From: Brachionus koreanus
Lineage: Eukaryota > Rotifera > Eurotatoria > Ploima > Brachionidae
DNA length: 64,000 nucleotides
Reading direction: 5' to 3'
Assembly (NCBI GenBank): GCA_016987375.1
Contig: PJRA01000263.1
Coordinates: 6,037,478 to 6,101,477, forward strand
The notes under the pieces were generated by a model. It made no database searches, was not told where the DNA came from, and saw nothing but the letters and a program-made list of their open reading frames with translations. This document shows positions 25,401-37,400 of the stretch, piece by piece; the stretch's first letter is position 1, and every line of letters starts with the position of its first letter. The translations under genes and the position numbers were made by a program.

Positions 25401-28400
25401 ACTTAGGTGCACCTTTTATACTTAAAATATTTTTTCATATCCAAAAAAAGGACAAAAAATAAAGCATCAATAAAATTTTAACTGATTATTGATTTGATCT
25501 CCAAAGAAAAAAAGAAAGTAAAATTTTTTTCTAAATAAAAAAAGATGCAACAAAGTATGTTGAACTATTTTGCAGTATTTTTTGTTAAAAGTGGTTTATT
25601 TTGGTAAAGTTTAATTTATCATTATTATATTTTGTTTGAATTTTAATTTCAGAACAGCAATATCTATCTAAGTAGAATAAATTCCTATATAGAATGATTT
25701 TACCTGAATAAAAGCTGATATTTTGAATTAAAAAACTTGAATTACTCAACTAAATTTGTATGCTAAAAAAAAAATTAATTTAATAATTTTTATTAAAAAC
25801 TTTAAAAAAAAATAGAATTCAATTGTGCTATTTATTGATAACCAATTTGACAGAATTCAAAATACACAACGAGCTTTGCAGATGATTAAGCGTTTTGAAA
25901 AATTAGACTTGCCAAACTTAGGAATTCAAGAAAAATATGCTCGTATTTTGTCTCATTATGGAAAAGATATTGAAACAGTTTCAAAAATCTATCAAAAATC
26001 AAGACAAGATCCGCCGATTGCTCGTGATTTGCCTCCTATATCTGGTAAAATCTTGTGGGTTAGACAACTGTATAGGCGAATAAACTATCCGATGTCGGTC
26101 TTCGAAGCCAACAAGACTATACTACAATTACCAGAGGCAAAAAAAATAATAAAAAATTATAATCAATTATCAGCCGTATTAGTAGAATACGAAGTTTTGT
26201 TTCACAGAACTTGGCTTAGACAAATTGAATTAGTAATATCGGGAATTCACGCTTCTTTGTTAGTTAAACAGCCTGATTCAACTGAGTACCATGTTAATTT
26301 TGACCCCGAAATAATGACATTAATTCGTGAGACTGAGTGCATGAAGCGTTTGAATCTAGAAATTCCACAACAAGCCGAAAATTTAGTGGTTAGACAGGAA
26401 ATATTCAAACAACACTATGACAGATTGAAGTTTTTAATTGATGAAATTAATCGAATAAGAAATTCGATACCGGCTTCGTTTGAGCAACTAATGGCGCCCA
26501 GACTTGGCAAACTAGAACAAACTTTGAGTCCTGGATGCATAAGCATGACTTGGGTTTCGCCTAATATTGACGAATTTTGTGACAGTGTTCAGCAAGCGTT
26601 GGAAAATTTTGATCTTATTTTGAAGAGAGCCAATGACTTGGTGACTTACAGAATAGAAGTTGTTCTCAATGACATCTCGAATATAACTTTGTGCGAAATT
26701 TCGGACGATGAGCCTATTTCTATGGAAGAATTTGAACAAAAAACAGAAGAGTTGTGTGAAAAAGGTGCCGCTGTACTCCAAATAAAGTCTCAAAATATTG
26801 AAGAAGCCACAGAAGAATTGATTGAACTCTTGTATCCGGAATACAAGGCAAAGCAAGAGCAAATATTTGAACAAAACGATGATAAAGAAGAACAAGATGA
26901 TACAAACAGAAATTCAAACTCGGGCCGATTGGATGGATCTATGAAATCGGCACATAAGGCCAATTTAGCTATTCGTAAGAGACGCGAAGCATTGCAATCA
27001 ATGCAAGAGGCCGCTTTCGACTTGTTCAATTATTTCAATCATAGAAATTTAGATGCTATCATAAAACTAGTTCGTTCTACTCTTGAACGACTAAGAAAAC
27101 GAATTTCAGCATCAAATTTTTCTGTAACATATAATGAGAGAAAAGAAAGGCAGAAAAAAGAGATTCCAGTGTTTAGAAGCTATGCCGTTTTGGCCATTCC
27201 AACAATTTCCATGCAGCCTAGCCTGGACGAAATTCAACAGAATTTGAACAAGTGCGTACAAACCATCATTAATGTGTCAAAAAACATTACCCAGTGGTCA
27301 AAAGGTAAAAAACAAGCTGAAAAATTTAACATTAAAGTATCCAAACACATCGAACATGGCGACAACCCAGAATCAGATGATCAATCATCAAATTTGCATT
27401 TGCAAAAAAACTATCATAAATCAGTTCTGGAAAATAAGGATATAGCCAAAATGATCTCAATTCTATTCACTTGTATATCTTCGAATAAAAAAGAAGTGTT
27501 TACAGCTCTGGAAAAGTTCAAAGGATATCAATTTATCTGGGAAAAAGACCGCGAACAAGACATCAAAGAATTTCTTACTACGGATCCCAAAGTGTCCGAA
27601 TTTGAAAATAAAATAAAAAGTTTTGAAAAATTAATAAGTGAAATAAATTCATATGATGAATATGTGTCTGTTGGACCAATTGCCTTATTTACCGAAAAGC
27701 TCAAGCTTGGCCTCACAAACGAAATTCACCTTTGGAAGACAAGCTATGGCCAAGCATGCAATCAACGATACAAAAAAGAAATAAACGAAATAATGATTTT
27801 TATCGAAGATGTTCTTAAAAAGCTACAGCGTGAAATAAAAGACTTAGATGACATACGGTCGGCCATGGCCGCCTTAAAGGATTTGAGAGAGAGTGAAATT
27901 CGAATTGACATGACTATAATGCCAATTGAGGAGAGCTATGCTATGCTGCAAAAACACGAGATACCAGTAGAACGAGAAGAAATAGAAAAATGTGATACTT
28001 TAAGATACAGTTGGCAAAAGCTTCTTCAAATGGCAAGTCAAACATCTAGTCATTTGCTTGAAATTCAACCGCTTTATAAAGACTCGCTTAAGAGCAATGT
28101 TAAAGAATTTATCAAAGATGTGGACAATTTTGCATTCGATTATAAAAAGAACGGACCAATGGCTCCCGGTGTAGCGCCTCGTGAAGCATCAGATAGATTG
28201 TTTATCTTTCAAAATCAGTTCGATACTCTTCAAAGAAAATATGTAACTTATTCAGGCGGCGAGCAATTGTTCGGCCTGCCAGTAACAGAGTACCCAGATT
28301 TAGGGCAAATACGCAAAGAACTTAATCTTTTGCAAAAACTCTATAGTTTATACAATACTGTTATAGATACGGTTGATAGTTATTATGAAATATTATGGAC

Positions 28401-31400
28401 TGAAGTGAACATTGAGAAAATAATGGCTGAGCTAACTGAATTTCAAAACAAGTAAGGTTTTNNNNNNNNNNNNNNNNNNNNNNNNNNNNNNNNNNNNNNN
28501 NNNNNNNNNNNNNNNNNNNNAAAAATTATCAATATTTTATTTGAATTAATTTTTTAAAAAATTAGTTAAAAAAATTTTCACTTTTTAGATGTCGACGATT
28601 GCCCAAAGCTCTCAAGGACTGGCAAGCTTTCGAAGACTTGAAGAAAAAAATCGACGACTTTAATGAATGTTGTCCACTACTTGAACTAATGACAAATAAA
28701 GCTATGAAAAAAAGACATTGGGATCGTATTTCGGATCTTACAAAGCATCCCATAGACATTGAAAACGATGAACTAAAATTAAGAAATATAATGGAAGCAA
28801 GCTTGCTAAAGTATAAAGAAGAAATTGAAGACATATGCATTGCAGCTGTAAAGGAACGAGACATTGAAGCAAAATTAAAGCAAGTTTCTCAAGATTGGGC
28901 CAACCAAGAATTTTCATTTGCACAATTCAAAAATCGTGGAGAACTTTTGCTTAAAGGAGACAGAGTCACCGAGCTAATGGCTTCTCTAGAAGAATCACTT
29001 ATGGTCCTAAGCTCATTGATGAGTAACCGATACAATGCACCTTTTAAGAGACAAATACAACAATGGGTTAAAAATTTGTCTGACACTAATGAAATTCTGG
29101 AAAATTGGATGCAAGTTCAAAATCTATGGATTTATTTGGAAGCAGTGTTTGTAGGAGGCGATATCGCCAAACAATTGCCAGCTGAAGCCAAACGATTCAG
29201 TGGAATTGATAAAAGCTGGAATAGGATAATGACTAAGGCTCATGAGACGACAAATGTGGTTCAGTGCTGTGTCAGTGATGAGACTTTAGCTCAACTTTTG
29301 CCACACTTGTTAGAACAACTTGAACTGTGTCAAAAATCTTTAACTGGATACCTTGAGAAAAAACGTCTTCTATTTCCGCGTTTTTTCTTTGTTTCCGATC
29401 CGGCATTGCTGGAAATTTTGGGTCAAGCAAGCGATTGTCACACAATACAAGCTCATTTATTATCTATTTTTGACAATACAAAATCGGTTACTTTCCACGA
29501 AAAAGAGTATGATAGAATAATTTCCATTCATTCTAGCGAGGGTGAAACAATCGAATTAGAAAAGGCTGTCAAAGCTGAGGGCAATGTGGAAGTATGGCTA
29601 ATGAATTTGATGCTGCAATCCCAAAAATCAGTTCATGGTGTCATTCGAACAGCTTACATGACTGTTTCAGATACACAGAGCTTTGATCTTATAGATTTTT
29701 TGGAAACATATCCTGCTCAAATAACTCTCTTGGGCATACAAATAATTTGGACTAGAGATGCGACAGAGGCATTGAAAAATGCCCGTCATGATAAAAAAGT
29801 AATGCAGCAGACTAACCAGGCTTTTTTGGAGCTTTTGAACACGCTTATTCATCAAACAACCAGGGATTTGTCAAAAGTTGAACGAACAAAATATGAAACT
29901 CTAATAACCATTCATGTTCATCAAAGGGACATTTTTGATGATCTGTGTCGCATGCACATCAAATCACCAGCTGACTTCGAATGGCTAAAACAAACAAGAT
30001 TTTATTACATTGAGGATACGGACAAAATGAATGTCTCTATAACAGACGTTGATTTTACCTATCAAAACGAATTCTTGGGCTGTACAGAACGATTAGTAAT
30101 TACGCCATTGACTGATCGCTGCTATATAACACTGGCCCAAGCTATTCACATGTCAATGGGTGGTGCGCCTGCTGGACCTGCTGGAACGGGCAAGACCGAG
30201 ACTACCAAAGATATGGGCCGATGTTTGGGAAAATATGTTGTTGTATTTAATTGTTCGGATCAAATGGACTTTAGAGGTCTAGGTCGTATTTATAAAGGCT
30301 TGGCTCAGTCAGGCACATGGGGCTGCTTTGACGAATTCAATCGAATTGACTTGCCAGTATTATCAGTCGCAGCACAACAAATTGCCATTGTTCTTCAGTG
30401 CAAAAAGGAAAGAAAAAGACAATTTATTTTTACAGACGGTGATTTAGTAGACATGAATCCAGAGTTTGGAATATTTTTGACCATGAATCCTGGCTATGCT
30501 GGTCGTCAAGAATTGCCCGAAAATTTGAAAATAAATTTTCGCACTGTTGCTATGATGGTGCCCGATAGACTTCCAATTATAAGAGTAAAAATGGCTGCAT
30601 GTGGTTTTCTTGAAAACATAATACTAGCTAGAAAATTTTACACTTTGTACAAGCTATGCGAAGAGCAGCTAAGCAAACAAGTTCACTATGACTTTGGTCT
30701 AAGAAATATCCTATCAGTATTGAGAACTTTGGGTACGGTCAAAAGAGCTAATCCAGATGATAGTGAACAAACAATTGTGATGAGAGTTTTAAGAGACATG
30801 AATTTATCCAAGTTGATTGATGAAGATGAGCCATTATTCAAATCCTTAATAGACGATCTTTTTCCGGGTATAATTTTAGAGAAAGCTGGCTATCCGTCAT
30901 TAGAATCTTCAATTAGAGAGCAAATTGATGCAAGCGGTTTGATTAATCATCCATCGTGGACCCTTAAATTAATTCAATTGTATGAAACTCAATTGGTTCG
31001 ACATGGAATGATGGCTTTAGGGCCTTCTGGTGCCGGCAAAACATGTTGTATACAAATTCTAATGAAGTCAATGAACGAGCCTCATAGAGAAATGAGAATG
31101 AATCCAAAGGCTATAACTGCTCCGCAAATGTTCGGAAGATTGGATGTTGCAACTAATGATTGGACCGATGGCATATTTTCCACTCTTTGGAGAAGAACAC
31201 TGAAGACTAAAAAAGGCGAGCATGTATGGATTGTCTTGGACGGACCAGTTGATGCTATTTGGATAGAAAATTTGAATTCTGTCCTTGATGATAACAAGAC
31301 GCTTACTTTGGCTAATGGAGATCGTATTCCCATGGCGTCTAATTGTAAAATTATTTTCGAACCACACAATATTGACAATGCGTCACCAGCCACTGTGTCC

Positions 31401-34400
31401 AGAAATGGAATGGTCTATATGAGTAGTTCAGGTTTAAATTTTTCACCATTAGTCAAAGGATGGATTAATCGAGAAAGACAAGCTCAAGAGGGAGACATCC
31501 TAATGCCACTTTTCGAAGCTAGTTTTTCTCACATATACAATTATTTTAGTACTGCTTTGATGCCAAAAATGGATATACTCGAATGCATGATAGTGAGCCA
31601 AAGTTGTAAAATTTTGTCTGGATTGTTGCCTTCAAAGACAAACAAAGAATCGTTGTCCACTAGTCATTTGGAAAAATTATATGTTTTTGCTATTATGTGG
31701 AGTTTTGGCGCTTTTCTTGAGCTAGACGATAGGAAAAAACTGCAAGAATTTTTAGTCGAAAGCAGCGAATTCAAGCTAAATTTACCCGAATTAACACATG
31801 GCTCTGATGAGACAATATTCGACTTTTATGTAGACGAATCAGGCGAATGGCTCCATTGGAACAATAAAGTAGAAGAATATGTTTATCCGTCGGATCATAC
31901 GCCTGAATATGGATCAATTTTGGTACCCAACGTTGACAATGTTCGAACCGACTTTTTAATCAAAACAATTGCTAAACAAAATAAAGCGGTCTTATTGATT
32001 GGTGAACAAGGAACAGCCAAAACTGTAATCATCAAAGGTTTCATGGAAAAATTCAATGCCGATGAGCATGTACATAAATCACTCAATTTTTCGTCGGCCA
32101 CAACACCAAATATGTTCCAGAGAATAATTGAAAGCTATGTTGAAAAGCGTGTTGGTACCACTTATGGTCCACCAAACGGAAAGAAAACTCTGACTATTTT
32201 TGTTGATGATATAAATATGCCGGTAATAAACGAATGGGGTGATCAGATTACAAATGAAATTGTCAGACAACTCATGGAGAATAATGGTTTTTATAATTTA
32301 GAAAAGCCTGGTGAATTTACAAATATTGTTGATGTACAATTTTTGGCAGCTATGATTCAACCTGGTGGTGGACGCAACGACATACCTCAACGTTTAAAAC
32401 GACAATTCGCTATATTTAATTGCACACTGCCATCTAATACAAGCATAGATAAGATATTCTCAGTTATTGGCCTGGGACACTATTGTTCGGAAAGAAATTT
32501 CAGTGAACCTGTACGTGAGTTAGTAAAAAAACTAATTCCAGCAACTCGAAGACTCTGGCAATTAACTAAAGTACGTTCAAATAACCAAAAAAAAAACTTT
32601 TTTGTTTATTAAAAAATTATAAAATTAAAGAAAAGTGCAAAAGCTGTTTTATTTTTAAAATTAATTTTTATACTAATCAATTTGCTTCAAAATTTGATTA
32701 TTTTTTTTAGGTGAAAATGTTGCCTACACCAGCCAAATTTCACTACGTATTTAACTTGAGAGATTTGAGTAGAATTTGGCAAGGTATGATAAATACAATA
32801 TCCTCGGTTGTTAATTCAGAGAAAGTTTTGCTTTCCTTATGGAAACATGAATGCAGCAGAGTGATTGCTGATAGGTAACTTAATCATGAGCTTTTTTTTT
32901 TTATTGTTATCAAGAAAATATTCATACTCTGTTAACTGTGACCGTTATGAAAACTTTTTTCTCAGGTTTGCGACTTACGAGGACATTAATTGGTTTGAAA
33001 AGACAATAAAACGAGTTTCAGAAGAAGAACTCGGCGAAAAATACGCCGAAGTTTTGAATACATCGCGTCATTTTGTTGACTTTATGAGGTAATTTTATAG
33101 AGAAATTGAAGCCAAATCTTAGAGGTTAAGTTGCACGAACAGAGTTTGAATCACTAACTTTTTAAAATGTTTTTAATCTAACTTTTTTTAATAAAAATAA
33201 ATAGATTAATTAACCAAGAAGATAACTTATGGTTTAATAAGACTATCGAGAGGCTAATCGAGGATGAAATTTATCCTGATTGTCCCGATAGTATTAAAAA
33301 ATCTTCACCTATATTTTGTTCGTTTTTGAAGTATTGGTTTGATTATACACTCTTTTAGCTGGCTTCTCATTCTTTTTATTTTTTTAAAACTAATCAATTT
33401 AATCATTTTTTTTTATTTACTAATCAATTTAATTAATTGAAATTTTTAGAGACGCTCCAAAAAAGCGAAAAAAAAAGTGCTTTTAATTTAAATTAATGCT
33501 TACTTCCCCTTGCAAATACCCTTATTACACAAATTTGCTTATTAAAAAAATCCTGAGCTTCAATTTATTCATGTTTTTTTTTTTTCACTCATAATAAAGC
33601 TTAATTCTTTAAAGAGATGCACCAGAAGCTACCGGAGATGAACCAGAAGATACTGATTTAGATATGCCCAAGATTTATGAGCCAGTAATTTAACTTTTCT
33701 TTTTAAAATTCAATCTTTATCAATTCAAATGTCATTAGGTTGATTCTTTGGAACAATTGGAAGAGAGACTCAAAATGTTTATGGGTTTGTATAATGAAAG
33801 TATACGCGGCTCTGGCATGGACTTGGTATTTTTTCGAGATGCAATGCTACATTTAGTTCGTATATCGCGTATAATCCGAACCCCCAGGGGCAATGCCTTG
33901 CTGGTTGGCGTAGGCGGCAGCGGAAAACAGTCATTAACAAAATTAGCTGCTTTCATCGCCGGACAAAAAGCATTTCAAATCACTCTGACTAGGTAAGATT
34001 TAAAATGAATTTTTGTCAAGAGATTAAAAATCTTATAAATAACAAAAATTAACACCAAAATTGACTTATTGACTAAAAAAATTTTAGGGCTAAGTAATTA
34101 CTTAATTAAAGCGTTAAGCTTTAGTTGTTCGAGCATGCATGCTATTTATGTTTGCTAATTTATAAATAATTGTTTTTTATTTATAATTTTATTTTAAGAT
34201 CTTACAATGCATCGAATTTAATGGAAGATTTGAAAGTTTTATACAGAACAGCGGGTCTACAGGGAAAAGGAATCACATTTATATTCACAGATCAAGATAT
34301 CAAAGAGGAAGCATTTTTGGAGTATATTAACAATGTTTTATCGAGTGGAGTTGTTGCTGGTTTGTTTGCTAAAGATGAAATTGATGAAATATGCAATGAG

Positions 34401-37400
34401 CTAGTGCCTGTAATGAAAAAAGAATATCCAAAGCGATCACCTACAAACGAGAATCTATACGAATACTTTTTGTCCAGAACCCGTCAAAATTTACATGTTG
34501 TTCTTTGCTTTTCTCCTGTAAGACCAAAATAAAGATAATTTTTAATTTTTTTTTATTAAAAAATTTTATTTTAGATTGGTGAAAAATTTAGAAATAGAGC
34601 TTTGAAATTTCCTGGACTTATTTCTGGCTGCACCATAGATTGGTTCCAACGTTGGCCAAGAGATGCTTTAATTTCAGTTGCAGACCACTTTTTGTCCAAC
34701 TTTCAAATTGTTTGCACGCCAGACATCAAAAAACAGCTGGTTCAATCAATGGGAACTTTACATGATGAAGTTGCAGATACATGCGTGAATTATTTTTCTA
34801 GGTATCGTCGAACAGCTCATGTGACACCCAAGTCCTATTTGTCATTTTTAAATGGATACAAAACAATTTATACTCAAAAACATGCTGAAATTGAGAATTT
34901 AGCTTCCAGAATGAATGTTGGTCTTGAAAAGCTGGTCGAGGCTGGCGAATCTGTTGCCGAATTAAAAAAAGAACTCGCAGTCAAAGAAGAAGATTTGGCC
35001 ATTGCTAATGAAAAAGCCGATAAAGTATTAAAAGAGGTTGCTAAGAAAAAAGAAGCTGCCGAAAAAATAAAGTTACAAGTACAAAAAGTGAAAGATAAGG
35101 CTCAAGCGATCGTAGACGAAATAGAAGCTGATAAAGCTTTAGCTGAAGAGAAATTAGAAGCAGCAAAACCTGAATTGTTGGCTGCCGAACAAGCTTTGAA
35201 AACAATAAAGCAAGCTGATATTGCAACTGTTCGTAAACTAGGTCGACCACCACATTTAATCATGAGAGTCCTGGACTGTGTGTTACTGCTATTCCAGGCA
35301 AAAATGGACCCTCCTTCGATTGATTCTGAGCCAGAGAGGGCATGTCTCAAACCCTCTTGGGGAGAATCGCTAAAATTGATGGCCGGTAATTTGCTTCAGT
35401 CTCTGTTGGACTTCAAAAAAGATTTGATTAATGAAGAAACTGTTGAGCTAATGGAACCTTATCTTAAAGCGCCTGATTATGATGTAGAGTCGTGCAAAAA
35501 GGTTAGCTTAAGTGTATCCGGACTTCTTTCATGGACTATTGCTATGACCAATTTTTTTGCAATTAATAAAGAAGTTTTGCCACTAAAAGATAATTTAGTT
35601 GTTCAAGAAAGTCGGCTGCAAACAGCTAATAACGATCTAGCAAAAGCACAAGCTCAATTGGATGAAAAAGAAAACGAATTAGCCGAGGCAATGAAAGAGT
35701 ATAACGAAGCGATGTCAGAAAAACAGCGTTTAATGGATGATGCTGAAAGTTGTAGAAAGAAAATGATTGCAGCATCAGCATTGATTAATGGACTGGCTAA
35801 CGAAAAGGAAAGATGGACTGAACAAAGTAAAGAATTTAGAGCTCAAATAGGAAGACTTGTGGGAGATATTTTACTCTGCACAGGATTTTTGTCATACCAG
35901 GGACCATTTAATCAAGATTTTAGGAATCTAATGAGCAAAGATTGGCAGAAATTGTTGAAAGATCGACGCATTCCGTATTCTTCTTCGATAAATGTTGTCG
36001 ATTATTTAACTGATTCAACAACTATTGGAGAATGGCGTTTACAAGGCCTACCAAATGATGATCTCTCAATACAAAATGCTATTATTGTTACTAAATCATC
36101 TAGATATTCGCTTTTAGTTGATCCGCAGGGTCAGGGAAAAACTTGGATAAAAAATAAAGAAGCTCAAAATGATTTACAGGTATTTTTTATGAAACAAGAA
36201 CAACAGTATTTTCTCAAATAGAAACAAAAAAAATTTAAAAAAAAAATAAATTTTCACTTTTTTGGAGTGATAACTTTTCTGAAAAACTAGACTTTTTTTT
36301 TTAACTTAAAAAAAAAAGTCTAGTTTTTAAAATAATTTTTTATTTATTTATTTAATTATTTTGTTAGTTAGTTAGATTTATTGCTGCGACATCCTGACAA
36401 ATAGAATGTTTGAGGCAAACTCTCATTTGTTGTAATTATTAAATTATTTAATGCCGCATTGCTGCAAAATTAATTTAATTGTATGGACTTATACCATAGA
36501 AAAAGAGTTAGTTGAAACATATATTAAAGTAATAGACGCAATTATATATATAAAAATCTATTTTTAGAAGATCATTTAATAAATAATAAAAATTAAAGTA
36601 GACTAAGCTTAATTTCATATATTTAATTTGATTTGGAAAACAATAAACTTAATTGAGTCAACTAGACCACGATTTTCCTCGATTAATAAATTATCGGCTA
36701 TTGCTAGAGAAGTCTTCAAACTATAATCCATAACATCAAAATGAGTTTTTTCTCCACAATTATTAAGTTGTTTGCAAAAGGAGGTATTTTCTGATCAAAA
36801 TTTTTAAAATTCCCGCAAAGGAAAGTCAAGATATTCTATCAGGTATTATAGTAGCTGTTCCGTCTCTAAGTGTAAGGTTTCTAACAGAGGTCTAATTCTG
36901 GAAAATAAATTAAGATTTCTTGTTAATTTAAACCCCTCTCTTGTTCGTTCACTAATTTAAACATTTCAATAAGCAACTCAAGTGATTATTTATACATTAA
37001 AATTTGAAATATTTATAAACACCTAATTGTTTTGTTTTTAAAAATGTTTTTTTTAGATTTTATTTGATAAAATATTTATAAAAATAAATAAACCACTTAT
37101 TTAAAAAATTTAATTCGGAGTCATATTTTTAAGTGTATCAATAATATTTTAAGTCATGTGTTAAACCATATTCATGCATTCATAAGATTTGTACGGATTT
37201 TCCTTTATAAAAAATAGGCTTCTGCAATAAATTTTAAAATTAAAAAATACTTGAAAAAACCCTTTAATCATTATTCTTAAAATTTACTCAATTTTCCATT
37301 AATTTAATAATTTTTATTAAAGATAACAAATTTAAATCACAAATATTTCCGTCAACATTTCGAAGATGCTATTTCGCTTGGACGTCCTTTATTAATTGAA

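Noticed and set aside
26512..27029. Several minus-strand frames within the dynein exon
   Set aside because: Antisense shadows of a clearly conserved dynein coding exon, with no independent similarity.
33450..33476. Second duplicated dynein micro-exon (DAPKKRKKK) as a firm feature
   Set aside because: Phase is compatible, but it is short, A-rich and followed by a stop in frame. Kept only as a remark in the alternative-exon entry.
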